A stretch of 64,000 nucleotides of DNA from Arthrobacter sp. ISL-72 (GTDB lineage: Bacteria; Actinomycetota; Actinomycetes; Actinomycetales; Micrococcaceae). The notes under the pieces are model-generated. The model saw nothing but the letters and a program-made list of their open reading frames with translations, was not told the origin of the DNA and ran no database searches. The stretch is from positions 124,001 through 188,000 of the forward strand of contig NZ_JAGGPP010000009.1 in the NCBI RefSeq assembly GCF_018613755.1. Direction: 5' to 3'. Shown one piece after another: positions 49,861-58,847 of the stretch. A program made the translations under genes and the position numbers. Position 1 is the stretch's first letter, and every line of letters starts with the position of its first letter.

Positions 49861-51177
49861 TTAGACTCCTTCTACCCGAAGAACGGATGTAACGGAATTG
49901 ATAACGTCAAGGCCCTTCACGGCCTGGACGGTTGCTGCCAGTGCAGCTTCGGTTGCGCGGTGGGTGACGATCCGCAGTTCGGCCGATTCCACGTTGGAGC
50001 CGGCATCCCGGTGGATGGTTTGGCGCATGATCTCGATGGACACGCCGTGCTCCGCGAACAGCTGGGCGATCTTTGCCAGCACACCCGGCTGGTCGGCAAC
50101 GTCGAGGCCGATGTAGTAGCTCGTGTTGACGGCGTCGATGGGCAGCGCGGGAACCTGGCCAATGGTGGTTTCGGTCTGCGCGGGTCCGCCCAGGACGATG
50201 CGGCGGGCGGCCGAGACAAGGTCGCCCAGGACGGCCGAGGCCGTGGGGGTTCCGCCGGCGCCCTGGCCGTAGAACATCAGCTCGCCGGCGTTCTCGGCCT
50301 CAATGAAGACGGCGTTGAAGGCGCCGTGGACGGCGGCCAGCGGGTGCTCGCGCGGCAGCAGCGTGGGGTGCACGCGGACGGAGACGCCCTCGCTGCCGTC
50401 CGCAGTGTTCAGTTTCTCCGCGATCGCCAGCAGTTTGATGACGAACCCGGCGTCCTTGGCTGCGGCGATGTCCGCGGCGCTGACGCCCGTAATGCCTTCG
50501 CAGTGGACGTTGTCCAGGTCGAAGCGTGTGTGGAAGGACAGCGAGGCGAGGATGGCGGCCTTCGCTGCGGCATCAAGGCCGCCAACGTCGGCCGTGGGGT
50601 CCGCCTCGGCGTAGCCAAGGCGCTGCGCCTCGGCGAGGGCGTCGGCAAACTGCGCTCCGGTGGAGTCCATCTGGTCAAGGATGAAGTTGGTGGTGCCGTT
50701 GACGATGCCCAGCACGCGGGTGATGCGGTCGCCGGAGAGGCTGTCGCGGATCGGCCGCAGGATGGGGATGGCGCCGGCCACGGCTGCTTCGTAGGACAGC
50801 TGGACGCCGGCCTTGTCGGCCGCCTCGTAGAGGGTGGGCCCGTCCTGTGCCAGGAGGGCCTTGTTTCCGGTGACGACGCACGCGCCGTTCTCGATGGCGG
50901 AGAGGATCAGGGTGCGGGCAGGTTCAATTCCGCCCATCAGCTCGATGACCAGGTCGGCGTCCTTGACCAGGGTGTCCGCGTCGGTGGTGAACAGTTCGCG
51001 CGGCAGCTCGACGTCACGGGGCGCATCGATGGTGCGCACGGCGATGCCGGCCAGTTCCAGCCGGGCTCCGGTGCGGGCGGCCAGTGCTTCGGCGTCCTCA
51101 ATCAGAATCCGCGCCACCTGGGCCCCAACGTTGCCACAGCCCAGCAGGGCTACTTTCAGGGTTCGCAATTCAGTCAT
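49861..51177 (-). CDS. hom: Homoserine dehydrogenase
   Basis: 438 residues: NAD(P)-binding LLGCGNVGAQVARIL, catalytic TNFILDQMDSTG and YAEADPTADVGGLDAAAK, and a C-terminal ACT domain (QPGVLAKIAQLFAEHGVSIEIMRQT region) for threonine feedback inhibition. The ATG directly follows the lysA stop codon, a zero-length junction. Confidence 0.97.
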   Translation of the reverse strand: MTELRTLKVALLGCGNVGAQVARILIEDAEALAARTGARLELAGIAVRTIDAPRDVELPRELFTTDADTLVKDADLVIELMGGIEPARTLILSAIENGACVVTGNKALLAQDGPTLYEAADKAGVQLSYEAAVAGAIPILRPIRDSLSGDRITRVLGIVNGTTNFILDQMDSTGAQFADALAEAQRLGYAEADPTADVGGLDAAAKAAILASLSFHTRFDLDNVHCEGITGVSAADIAAAKDAGFVIKLLAIAEKLNTADGSEGVSVRVHPTLLPREHPLAAVHGAFNAVFIEAENAGELMFYGQGAGGTPTASAVLGDLVSAARRIVLGGPAQTETTIGQVPALPIDAVNTSYYIGLDVADQPGVLAKIAQLFAEHGVSIEIMRQTIHRDAGSNVESAELRIVTHRATEAALAATVQAVKGLDVINSVTSVLRVEGV

Positions 51178-52644
51178 TCAGACTCCCATGTCGCGGTTCA
51201 GCAGGTCTTGTTCGGTTTCCCCGCGGACAATCAGCCGGGCTGATCCGTCGCGCACAGCGACAACGCCCGGCCGGGCCAGATAGTTGTAGTTGCTGGAGAG
51301 GGCCCAGCAGTAGGCGCCGGTCCCCGGTACAGCGAGCAGATCACCGGCTGCCACGTCCTCGGGCAGATATACATCTCTAACAACTATGTCGCCGCTCTCG
51401 CAATGTTTGCCCACTACGCGGGACAGCTGCGGAGCCGCCTCCGAGGTCCGCGACGCCAGAATCGCCGAGTAATCCGCGTCGTAGAGCACCGGGCGGGCGT
51501 TATCGCTCATGCCGCCGTCCACCGACACATAACGGCGCGGGTGCGTAACGTTTTCCGCGCTTTCATCAGGCCCGGGGACGTCGACGCGTACCGTCTTGAG
51601 CGTGCCCACTTCGTACAGCGTGAAGGTGGTGCTCCCCACGATGGCGCGTCCCGGTTCGATCGAGATGCGCGGGGCGGTGATGCCCAGCTCGGCGCAGGTG
51701 GAACGCACGACGGCGGCCATCGCCTGCGCGATCTCGGCCGGGGGCCGCGGGGTGTCCACCGGCGTGTAGGCAATGCCGTATCCCCCGCCGAGGTCCAGCT
51801 CGGGCATAACGATGGAGTACTTCTCCTGCATGGCGGCAAGGAACCTGAGTAGTTTTTCCGCGGCCAGCGCGAAGCCGTCCGGCTCGAAGATCTGCGATCC
51901 GATGTGGCAGTGCAGGCCCAGGAGTTCGATGCTCTCGAAGCCGGCAGCGGCAGCCACCGCTTCCTCCGCTGCGGACAGGCCTGCCACGTCGGTTGAATCG
52001 CCGGCCATGGAGAGGCCGAACTTCTGGTCCTCATGGGCGGTGGCGATGAACTCGTGCGTGTGCGCGTGCACACCGGGGGTGAGCCGCAGCATCACCTTGG
52101 CGGTTTCGCCCCGGGTGGCGGCGATCCTCGCCACGCGCTCCAGTTCGGCGAGGCTGTCCACCACGATCCGGCCCAGCTTCATGTCCAGTGCCCGGTGGAT
52201 CTCGCCGTCGGATTTGTTGTTGCCGTGCAGGGCGACGTCCGCCCCGGGGATGCCGGCGCGGTGCGCGACGGCGAGTTCCCCGCCGGAGGCGGTGTCCAGC
52301 CGCAGGCCCTCTTCTTCGACCCAGCGGACGACGGCGGTGCACAGGAAGGACTTTCCGGCGTAGTAGACATCCACTCCCCCGCAGATGTCCGCGAAAGCGT
52401 CGTTGAAGGCATCGCTGAAGGCGCGGGCGCGTGTCCTGAAGTCGTTCTCGCTCATCACAAACAGCGGCGTGCCGAACTGGCGCTGGAGCTCGCTGACCGG
52501 AATGCCGTCAATGGCGAGTTCGCCGGCGTCGTTCCGGGCAACTCCGGCAGCCCACAGGGGGTCCTGGAGCGCGTTGAGGTCCGCGGGGACGGCAAGCCAC
52601 TCCGGTGCCAGCAGGGAAGCGTGGTTCAGGGAATTCCCGGTCAT
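51178..52644 (-). CDS. lysA: Diaminopimelate decarboxylase
   Basis: Last step of lysine synthesis; PLP enzyme of the fold III class, 488 residues. YAGKSFLCTAVVRW contains the PLP Lys, GLHCHIGSQIFEP, DLGGGYGIAY and CESGDIV follow. Start may be the ATG at 52644 or GTG at 52653, which overlaps the argS stop; I use the ATG. Confidence 0.96.
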   Translation of the reverse strand: MTGNSLNHASLLAPEWLAVPADLNALQDPLWAAGVARNDAGELAIDGIPVSELQRQFGTPLFVMSENDFRTRARAFSDAFNDAFADICGGVDVYYAGKSFLCTAVVRWVEEEGLRLDTASGGELAVAHRAGIPGADVALHGNNKSDGEIHRALDMKLGRIVVDSLAELERVARIAATRGETAKVMLRLTPGVHAHTHEFIATAHEDQKFGLSMAGDSTDVAGLSAAEEAVAAAAGFESIELLGLHCHIGSQIFEPDGFALAAEKLLRFLAAMQEKYSIVMPELDLGGGYGIAYTPVDTPRPPAEIAQAMAAVVRSTCAELGITAPRISIEPGRAIVGSTTFTLYEVGTLKTVRVDVPGPDESAENVTHPRRYVSVDGGMSDNARPVLYDADYSAILASRTSEAAPQLSRVVGKHCESGDIVVRDVYLPEDVAAGDLLAVPGTGAYCWALSSNYNYLARPGVVAVRDGSARLIVRGETEQDLLNRDMGV

Positions 52645-52649
52645 GGCGG

Positions 52650-54314
52650 TCACATCCGTTCCGGCGCCGAAACGCCAAGCAGTTCAAGGCCGTTGGCCAG
52701 CACCTGGCTGGTGGCGTCATTGAGCCACAGCCGGGTGCGGTTGACATCGGTAACCGCTTCGTCGCCCATGGGCGCCACGCGGCAGGCGTCGTACCAGCGG
52801 TGATAGGCCCCGGCGATGATCTCAAGGTGGCGGGCCACGCGGTGCGGTTCACGCAGTTCGGCCGCCTTGGCCACGATGGACGGGTAGCTGCCGAGGTAGG
52901 ACAGCAGTTCGTTTTCGGTGGCATGGTCCAGCAGTGATGCGTCGAACGCGTCTTTCCCCTCAACCCGGCGCTCCACCCCGGCCGCCACCGCATTGCGGGC
53001 AGTGCCGCGGGAGCGGGCGTGGGCGTACTGGACGTAGAACACCGGGTTCTCGTTGCTGTGCTTCTTGAGGAGCTCGGGATCCAGGGTGAGCGGGGAGTCC
53101 GCCGGGAAGCGTGCCAGCGAGTAGCGGACCGCGTCCTTGCCCAGCCACGAGATGAGGTCCTTGAGCTCGATGATGTTGCCCGCACGCTTGGACAACTTGG
53201 CTCCGTTGACCGATACCAGCTGGCCGATCAGCACCTCGATGTTGGCGTCGGGGTCGTCGCCCGCCGCAGCGGCGATCGCCTTCAGCCGGTTAATGTAGCC
53301 GTGGTGGTCCGCGCCCAGCAGGTAGATCTTCTGGTCGAAGCCCCGGTCCTTCTTGGAAAGGTAGTAGGCGGCGTCCGCGGCGAAGTAGGTCGGCTCGCCG
53401 TTCGCGCGGATCATCACGCGGTCCTTGTCGTCGCCGAAGTCCGTGGTCCGCAGCCAGACCGCCCCGCCGTCGTCGAACACGTGGCCCTGCTCGCGAAGGC
53501 GGGCCACGGCACTTTCGATGGCGCCGGCGTCGTGCAATTCCTGCTCGGAAAAGTAGACGTCGAAGGAAACGCCGAAGTCGGCGAGGGTGTCCTTGATGTC
53601 CTTCAACTGCGCCTTGTAGGCGGCCGAGCGGATGACCGGCAGCGCCGCTACGTCGGTCAGTTCCCGGATGTCCGGGTGCTCGGTCAGGACGTGGTGGCCC
53701 AGGTCGGAAATGTACTGGCCCGGGTAGCCGCCTTCCGGAACGCCGCGGCCGTGCAGCCGGGAGAGCACCGAGTGGGCGAAGACGTTCATCTGCGAGCCGG
53801 CGTCGTTGATGTAGTACTCGGCGGTGACCTTCGCACCGGAGGCCCGCAGCACACGCGCGATGGAGTCGCCCAGCGCCGCCCAGCGCGTGTGGCCGATGTG
53901 CAGGGGCCCGGTGGGGTTGGCGGAGACGAATTCCATGTTGACCACATGGCCGGCGAGCGCCGAGTTTGTGCCGTACTCCGGACCGGCCTCGACAATGGCC
54001 TTGGCGAGCGCGCCTGCTGCCGCGGCGTCCACGGTGATGTTAAGGAAGCCGGGCCCGGCGATGTCCACGGCCGAAACACCCTGGATGGTCTTGAGCCGCG
54101 CGCTGAGAATGGTAGCGAATTCCCGCGGGTTAACCCCGGCCTGCTTGGACAGCTGGAGGGCGATGTTGGTCGCCCAGTCGCCGTGGTCGCGGTTCTTGGG
54201 CCGCTCCACGCGCACCTCGTCCGGCACGGCTGATGCGGAAAGAGCGATTTCACCGGCGGCGACGGCGTCTTTCAGGCAAGCGGATATGGCGAGGGAGAGT
54301 TCTTCGGGAGTCAC
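52650..54314 (-). CDS. argS: Arginyl-tRNA synthetase
   Basis: 554 residues, class I. HIGH motif in NPTGPLHIGHTRWAALGD; KMSK counterpart is KLSKRAGN near residue 385; C-terminal anticodon domain with YVQYAHARS. The GTG start lies 6 nt after TAGGCT (54321-54326), consistent with a leaderless message that then runs through lysA, hom, thrC and thrB. The argS-lysA pairing is long known from Corynebacterium. Confidence 0.97.
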   Translation of the reverse strand: MTPEELSLAISACLKDAVAAGEIALSASAVPDEVRVERPKNRDHGDWATNIALQLSKQAGVNPREFATILSARLKTIQGVSAVDIAGPGFLNITVDAAAAGALAKAIVEAGPEYGTNSALAGHVVNMEFVSANPTGPLHIGHTRWAALGDSIARVLRASGAKVTAEYYINDAGSQMNVFAHSVLSRLHGRGVPEGGYPGQYISDLGHHVLTEHPDIRELTDVAALPVIRSAAYKAQLKDIKDTLADFGVSFDVYFSEQELHDAGAIESAVARLREQGHVFDDGGAVWLRTTDFGDDKDRVMIRANGEPTYFAADAAYYLSKKDRGFDQKIYLLGADHHGYINRLKAIAAAAGDDPDANIEVLIGQLVSVNGAKLSKRAGNIIELKDLISWLGKDAVRYSLARFPADSPLTLDPELLKKHSNENPVFYVQYAHARSRGTARNAVAAGVERRVEGKDAFDASLLDHATENELLSYLGSYPSIVAKAAELREPHRVARHLEIIAGAYHRWYDACRVAPMGDEAVTDVNRTRLWLNDATSQVLANGLELLGVSAPERM

Positions 54315-54432
54315 GCATCTAGCCTACCGGTGGCCCCCAAAAGCCGCGGAATCGAGGCGGCGCCGTAACGCTGTGAAAACGCACAGGAGTCCATGGCCTT
54401 CGTCACAGGTTGAACCATTACGCTGATTCCAA

Positions 54433-54462
54433 CGTTGTCCATCCTGTAACTACCTGACAACG
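54433..54462. promoter_or_regulatory. Inverted repeat upstream of the flavin operon
   Basis: CGTTGTC (54433-54439) and GACAACG (54456-54462) are 7-bp arms with a 16-nt spacer, about 60-90 bp before the lipoprotein start in the 206-bp divergent spacer with argS. It is a possible operator; no convincing -35/-10 pair was found. Confidence 0.35.
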
Positions 54463-54520
54463 ACCCGGCCGCCCGCGTCCCCGGGACTGTCTGCACGCAA
54501 CTACACGAAACGAGCCCTGC

Positions 54521-54997
54521 ATGAGCCTCCCGGTACGCAAGAGCGTCTTCGTCGGCATCGCCGGCATGTCCCTGATCAGCACCGTGGCCGGCTGCGCGCC
54601 GTCCGCCCAGGCGCCCGCGGCCCAGTCCACTGCTGCCTCAACCGGAGCGGCCACCGGCAGTGCCCCGATTGCCGGTACAGGGGCCTCGTCGTCCGCCGCG
54701 TCCGGTTACAAGGACGGCACGTACAGCGCTGACGGAAACTATGTCTCCCCCAACGGCACGGAAACCGTGGGTGTTGAACTGACGCTTGCCGGCGGCACCG
54801 TGTCCGGCGTGAACATCACCCAGCACCCGTCCAACCCCAACACGCGGAAATTCCAGGGCGAGTTCGCCAGCGGGATCGCGGCGCAGATCGTGGGCAAGAA
54901 CCTGGATGAACTGAACGTCTCGAAGGTGTCAGGCTCCTCGCTCACCAGCGGCGGCTTCAACGAGGCCGTCGAGAAGATCAAAGCGGAAGCCAAGTAG
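54521..54997 (+). CDS. FMN-binding domain lipoprotein
   Basis: 158 residues. A signal peptide ends in the lipobox VAGC with Cys25, then a Ser/Ala/Gly linker to about residue 62 and an FMN_bind domain (YKDGTYSADGNY, VELTLAGGTVSGVNI). The site that ApbE modifies in this family, S/D-G-A/S-T/S-x-T-S, is present as SGSSLTSGGF (137-146), so Ser140 would carry FMN by a phosphoester bond. It is exported and lipid-anchored, an electron carrier at the outer face. First gene of a three-gene set with apbE and the NqrB-like reductase. Confidence 0.85.
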   Translation: MSLPVRKSVFVGIAGMSLISTVAGCAPSAQAPAAQSTAASTGAATGSAPIAGTGASSSAASGYKDGTYSADGNYVSPNGTETVGVELTLAGGTVSGVNITQHPSNPNTRKFQGEFASGIAAQIVGKNLDELNVSKVSGSSLTSGGFNEAVEKIKAEAK

Positions 54998-55067
54998 GCG
55001 GGCGGGGTTTTACGTCCGCCGGTAACGCCGGCACCGCGTTAGGTCCACAGCGTCAAGAGGAGAGAAA

Positions 55068-55940
55068 GTGCCGCACCCGGGCTGGGCAGCGTTCAGTTTC
55101 GACGGCATCGGAACCGGCTGGGAGATTGCCACGCCCGGCGGCCTGAACCCCGGACAGCGCCGCCGGCTGCTTGGCGTCGTGGAGAATTACGACGCCGCGT
55201 GGTCCCGCTTCCGGACCGATTCGCTGGTGGCCCAGGCGGCCAGGCAGCCCGGCCGCTACGGCATGCCGGACGGTGCAGGCGCCCTGGGCCTCCTGTACCG
55301 GAGCCTCTACCGGCTGAGCGAAGGGGCCATGACCCCGCTGATCGGCGGCAGCCTGGAACAGCTGGGCTACGACCCGGACTATTCGCTGCGGCCCCACGGC
55401 GCCTCCCTGCCGGCGCCACGGTGGGACGACGTGCTGGACTGGCAGGACACGGTGCTGACCACCACCGCACCCGTAGTGCTGGACGTCGGTGCTGCCGGCA
55501 AGGGGCAGCTGGCCGACCTGCTCGCAGCCGAGCTCCGCCTGCAGGGCGTCAGCCAATACTTCATTGATGCCAGCGGCGATCTGCTCAATTCCGGCCCCCT
55601 TCCGGTGGTTGTTGGCCTGGAACATCCGTACGATCCGGACCGGGCCATCGGCACGATCAACCTTGGCGCCGGCGCCCTGTGCGCCTCGGCAGCCAACCGC
55701 CGGTCCTGGGGCGACGGGCTTCACCATGTGCTGGACGGCACCACGGGAGTCCCGGTCAGCACCGTGGTTGCGACGTGGGCCCTTGCGGAGAACGCCATGA
55801 CCGCCGATGCCCTCGCCACGGCCATGTTCTTCGTTTCCGGCAAGGTGCTTCAGCAGGACTTTGACTTTTCCTGGCTTACGGTTTTCTCGGACGGAAGCGC
55901 CGCCTACTCAGCAGGTTTCGAAGGAGTGCTGTTCGAATGA
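55068..55940 (+). CDS. apbE: FAD:protein FMN transferase ApbE
   Basis: 290 residues. Transfers FMN from FAD to Thr/Ser of target proteins. Motifs: LDVGAAGKGQLAD (138-150), HHVLDGTTG (219-227) and AMTADALATA (243-252) with the Mg and catalytic residues. No clear signal peptide or lipobox, so it may act in the cytoplasm or leave by another route; bacterial ApbE is usually extracytoplasmic. GTG start with GAGGAGAGAAA upstream. It overlaps the next gene by 4 nt. Confidence 0.88.
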   Translation: MPHPGWAAFSFDGIGTGWEIATPGGLNPGQRRRLLGVVENYDAAWSRFRTDSLVAQAARQPGRYGMPDGAGALGLLYRSLYRLSEGAMTPLIGGSLEQLGYDPDYSLRPHGASLPAPRWDDVLDWQDTVLTTTAPVVLDVGAAGKGQLADLLAAELRLQGVSQYFIDASGDLLNSGPLPVVVGLEHPYDPDRAIGTINLGAGALCASAANRRSWGDGLHHVLDGTTGVPVSTVVATWALAENAMTADALATAMFFVSGKVLQQDFDFSWLTVFSDGSAAYSAGFEGVLFE

Positions 55941-57475
55941 GTTCCCTGATCCAGCGGAGTTCCATGCTCCAGAGGGTGGATACGTCCTTGAACCGCTTCA
56001 CCATGTACCGCCTGGTGCTGTGGGTTCTTGCCGTGCTGGCGGCGTACAGCCTGTTGCTTAATGTCCTGGGCTGGCTGACGTTCGGCATCCCGCAGATGCT
56101 CGCCCATATAGCGCTCTGCCTGGGACTGACGTACGCCTCGAACCGAGGCCTGGCAGCGCTGTTCCATGTCCGGCCGCATTCGGAATCGTCATTGATCACC
56201 GGGCTGCTGCTGTATTTCCTGTTCTGGCCCACCTTCGCTGCCCTGGACGTGGCCGGCGTGGCCCTTGCCTGCGTCATGGCCTCGGCGTCGAAATACGCCC
56301 TGGCCTGGCGCGGCCGCCACATTTTTAATCCTGCCGCCGCGGGGGCGTTTGTCGCCGGTCTGACGGGACTGAACATCGCCACCTGGTGGGCGGCGACTCC
56401 CTCGATGCTCCTTGCGGTGGTTCCCGGCATCCTGCTGGTGCTGTACCGCACCAGGAAAATCCTCATGGGCGCCGTGTTCACCGCGGTTTCCGTCTCCATC
56501 GTGGCCACGGAACTCCTCCGGGCCGGGATGTCGGCAGGCCAGGCGCTGTGGCAGCCCCTGGCGCAGCGCCCCGTGCTGTTCTTTGTGGGCTTCATGCTGA
56601 CCGAACCGCTGACCCTTCCGCCGCGGCGCTGGCAGCAGCTGGCGCTCGCCGCCGTCGTCGGCGTGGTGTTTGCCGTCCCCTACAACCTGGGCTTTGTGGC
56701 AAACTCGCCCGAACTGGCATTGCTCGTGGGAAACCTGATCGCCTTCCTGGCCGGGCAGCGCGGCGGCATCCGCCTGAACTTCCAGGAATCGCGGCCCCTG
56801 ACGCCGACGACGACGGAATTCAGTTTCCGGCCCGACCGCGCGGTGCGGTTCGCCCCGGGACAGTACATGGAACTGCACCTGCCCCATGCCAGGTCCGATG
56901 GAAAGGGCCTCCGCCGCGTCTTCAGCCTGACCAGCGCCCCGGACGCCCGCGACGTCAGGATCGGCGTGGGGACGGCCGAACCGGTGTCCGCCGCCAAACG
57001 CGCGCTGCTCGCACTGCAGCCGGGGGACACCGTGACGGCAACGGCCGTGGGCGGCGACTTCGTCCTCCCCCGCAGGTCGGCGGGCCCGGTCCTGCTGATC
57101 GCCGCCGGCATCGGCATTACGCCCTACCTCGCCCAGCTCGCTGCCGGTGCGGCGAAGGACCGCGACATCGTCCTGCTGTACCTGGCGAAGTCGGCCGCCG
57201 AACTCGCCTACGCGGACGCGCTCGAGCAGTCCGGTGCGCGGGTCATTGCCCGGCTCTCCGACGGCTCCGCGCCGCCGTCGTTTATGGAAGACGCCGCGAA
57301 GGTGTGCAGGCCGCCCGAGCGGGTCGACGGGCCGGCCCTCAGGAAACTTGTCCCGGACATCGCCGCGCGCGATGTGTTCATTTCCGGTTCGCCCGCCAGC
57401 GTCAACTCGCTGCGGGCGGCGGCCCGCACCGCAGGCGCCCGCCGGGTGCACACGGATTCGTTTGCCGGTTACTGA
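55937..57475 (+). CDS. NqrB/RnfD-like membrane protein fused to an FAD/NAD(P)H reductase
   Basis: 512 residues. Residues about 25-275 form eight to ten helices with NqrB/RnfD family features: HIFNPAAAG (128-136) and FMLTEPLTLPPRRWQQ (219-234). No SGAT flavinylation motif is seen in it. Residues about 278-512 are a ferredoxin-reductase-like module: RVFSLTSAP for FAD (327-335), GGDFVLP, IAAGIGITP for NAD(P)H (388-396) and DVFISGSPASV near the end; no iron-sulfur cysteines. The design suggests electrons pass from cytosolic NAD(P)H through the membrane to the FMN lipoprotein. Translationally coupled to apbE (ATGA). Confidence 0.85.
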   Translation: MSSLIQRSSMLQRVDTSLNRFTMYRLVLWVLAVLAAYSLLLNVLGWLTFGIPQMLAHIALCLGLTYASNRGLAALFHVRPHSESSLITGLLLYFLFWPTFAALDVAGVALACVMASASKYALAWRGRHIFNPAAAGAFVAGLTGLNIATWWAATPSMLLAVVPGILLVLYRTRKILMGAVFTAVSVSIVATELLRAGMSAGQALWQPLAQRPVLFFVGFMLTEPLTLPPRRWQQLALAAVVGVVFAVPYNLGFVANSPELALLVGNLIAFLAGQRGGIRLNFQESRPLTPTTTEFSFRPDRAVRFAPGQYMELHLPHARSDGKGLRRVFSLTSAPDARDVRIGVGTAEPVSAAKRALLALQPGDTVTATAVGGDFVLPRRSAGPVLLIAAGIGITPYLAQLAAGAAKDRDIVLLYLAKSAAELAYADALEQSGARVIARLSDGSAPPSFMEDAAKVCRPPERVDGPALRKLVPDIAARDVFISGSPASVNSLRAAARTAGARRVHTDSFAGY

Positions 57476-57551
57476 GCGTCGATTTTCCTATCGGGCCCAC
57501 CTTCCTGCTAAGCTCTAGGACGTCCCGCCAGCAACGGCAGGAACCCTGATT

Positions 57552-57624
57552 GCCCTCGTAGCTCAGGGGATAGAGCGTCTGCCTCCGGAGCAGAAGGTCG
57601 TAGGTTCGAATCCTATCGAGGGCA
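57552..57624 (+). tRNA. tRNA-Arg (anticodon CCG)
   Basis: A 73-nt cloverleaf. Acceptor GCCCTCG pairs with CGAGGGC, discriminator A; D arm AGCTCAGGGGATAGAGC; anticodon arm TCTGC-CTCCGGA-GCAGA gives CCG; T arm with GTTCGAATC. CCA is not encoded. It is followed directly by a strong terminator. Confidence 0.95.
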
Positions 57625-57629
57625 CAGAA

Positions 57630-57658
57630 AAACCCCGCCAGCCCAGCTGGCGGGGTTT
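57630..57658. terminator. Intrinsic terminator after tRNA-Arg
   Basis: Perfect 13-bp stem AAACCCCGCCAGC/GCTGGCGGGGTTT with loop CCA, six bases after the tRNA. A and T ends make it usable on both strands. Confidence 0.9.
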
Positions 57659-57740
57659 CCTGGTTAAGGCGTGTCCTGCCCGTCGCAATGTCGGCACCCC
57701 CTCGTAGGCTGATTCCATTGCCGATGCTAAGGGGATCTCC

Positions 57741-58784
57741 ATGTACTGCTCCATCGTTCCGCCCTACATGCTGCGGCGCCTTGCGGCCCGGGATGAACCA
57801 CGCCTCTCCGCCGTGGCCCGGGCGGCCAAGGAAGCACTGCTCCATGTCAGGTCCATCCAGGCCGCCCGCGCACTGCCGCTGCCGTCCGTCCCGTCCGCAA
57901 TCCGGCAGCTCAGGCCCGGTCCACCGCACCGCACCGTTTACGACACCGGGGCCTCCGAATCGCTGCCCGGGCAGGTGGTACGGAAAGAGGGCGAACCGGC
58001 CACCGGAGATGCCTCCGCAAACGAGGCCTACGACGGCCTGGGCCACACCCACCGCCTCTACGCAGAAGCTTTTGGCCGGAACTCGATCGACGGCCAGGGG
58101 CTGCCGCTCGATGCCACGGTGCACTTCGGGAAGCTCTATGACAACGCCTTTTGGAACGGCGAACAGATGGTGTTCGGAGACGGGGACGGCGAGATCTTCC
58201 AGCGCTTCACCCGCTCGCTGAGTGTCATCGGACACGAACTGGCCCACGGTGTGACGCAGCATTCCGCGGGCCTCGTCTACCGCAACCAGGCGGGAGCCAT
58301 CAATGAGTCGCTGTCCGATGTGTTCGGCGCCCTCGTGGAACAGTACGTCACGCGGCAGGCTGCTGCCGAGGCCAACTGGCTGATCGGCGAAGGCCTATTC
58401 ACCGACCAGGTGGAGGGCTCTGCCCTGCGGTCCCTGAAGGCTCCCGGCACCGCGTACGACGACGATGTGCTGGGCAAGGATCCCCAGCCGGACTCCATGG
58501 ACTCCTACGTCCGGACCACGGCGGACAACGGCGGCGTGCACATCAACTCCGGAATCCCCAACCGTGCGTTCTACCTCGTGGCGTCCGAACTCGGCGGCAA
58601 CGCTTGGGAGACTCCGGGCCGCATCTGGTACGACACGCTGACCGGCGGGGGCCTGCCGGCAACTGCCACGTTTACCAGGTTCGCCAAGGCCACCGCAGCC
58701 TCCGCCCGCGAGCTGTTCGGTGCGGAATCCGTGGAACATGACGCCGTGCGGAAGGCGTGGGAAACTGTGAAGGTAAAGCTGTAA
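57741..58784 (+). CDS. Protealysin-like M4 metalloprotease
   Basis: 347 residues, thermolysin family M4. Zinc motif HELAH (165-169) with downstream Glu in NESLSD (E189) and NNGGVHINSGIPN-type His region. The very short propeptide with SIVPPYML at the N-terminus is the protealysin type, unlike the long FTP propeptide of thermolysin. No signal peptide is seen, as in protealysin. AAGGGGAT precedes the ATG. A gene for an emfourin-like inhibitor follows after 63 bp, with a hairpin between them. Confidence 0.9.
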   Translation: MYCSIVPPYMLRRLAARDEPRLSAVARAAKEALLHVRSIQAARALPLPSVPSAIRQLRPGPPHRTVYDTGASESLPGQVVRKEGEPATGDASANEAYDGLGHTHRLYAEAFGRNSIDGQGLPLDATVHFGKLYDNAFWNGEQMVFGDGDGEIFQRFTRSLSVIGHELAHGVTQHSAGLVYRNQAGAINESLSDVFGALVEQYVTRQAAAEANWLIGEGLFTDQVEGSALRSLKAPGTAYDDDVLGKDPQPDSMDSYVRTTADNGGVHINSGIPNRAFYLVASELGGNAWETPGRIWYDTLTGGGLPATATFTRFAKATAASARELFGAESVEHDAVRKAWETVKVKL

Positions 58785-58791
58785 CTGGATC

Positions 58792-58816
58792 GCCGCCGGA
58801 GCGGTCAGCCGGCGGC
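58792..58816 (+). promoter_or_regulatory. Hairpin between protease and inhibitor genes
   Basis: GCCGCCGG/CCGGCGGC (58792-58799 and 58809-58816), 9-nt loop, 7 bases after the protease stop. No T-run, so it may protect or partly end the message and set the protease to inhibitor ratio. Confidence 0.5.
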
Positions 58817-58847
58817 CAGGCAGTACCGGAAGCACAGGAACCAGGCC

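Noticed and set aside
47699-51243. Long plus-strand open frames (521 and 496 codons) over thrB, thrC and hom
   Set aside because: Shadows of three conserved, contiguous biosynthetic genes.
53019-54233. 404-codon plus-strand frame over argS
   Set aside because: Shadow frame; argS motifs are complete on the other strand.
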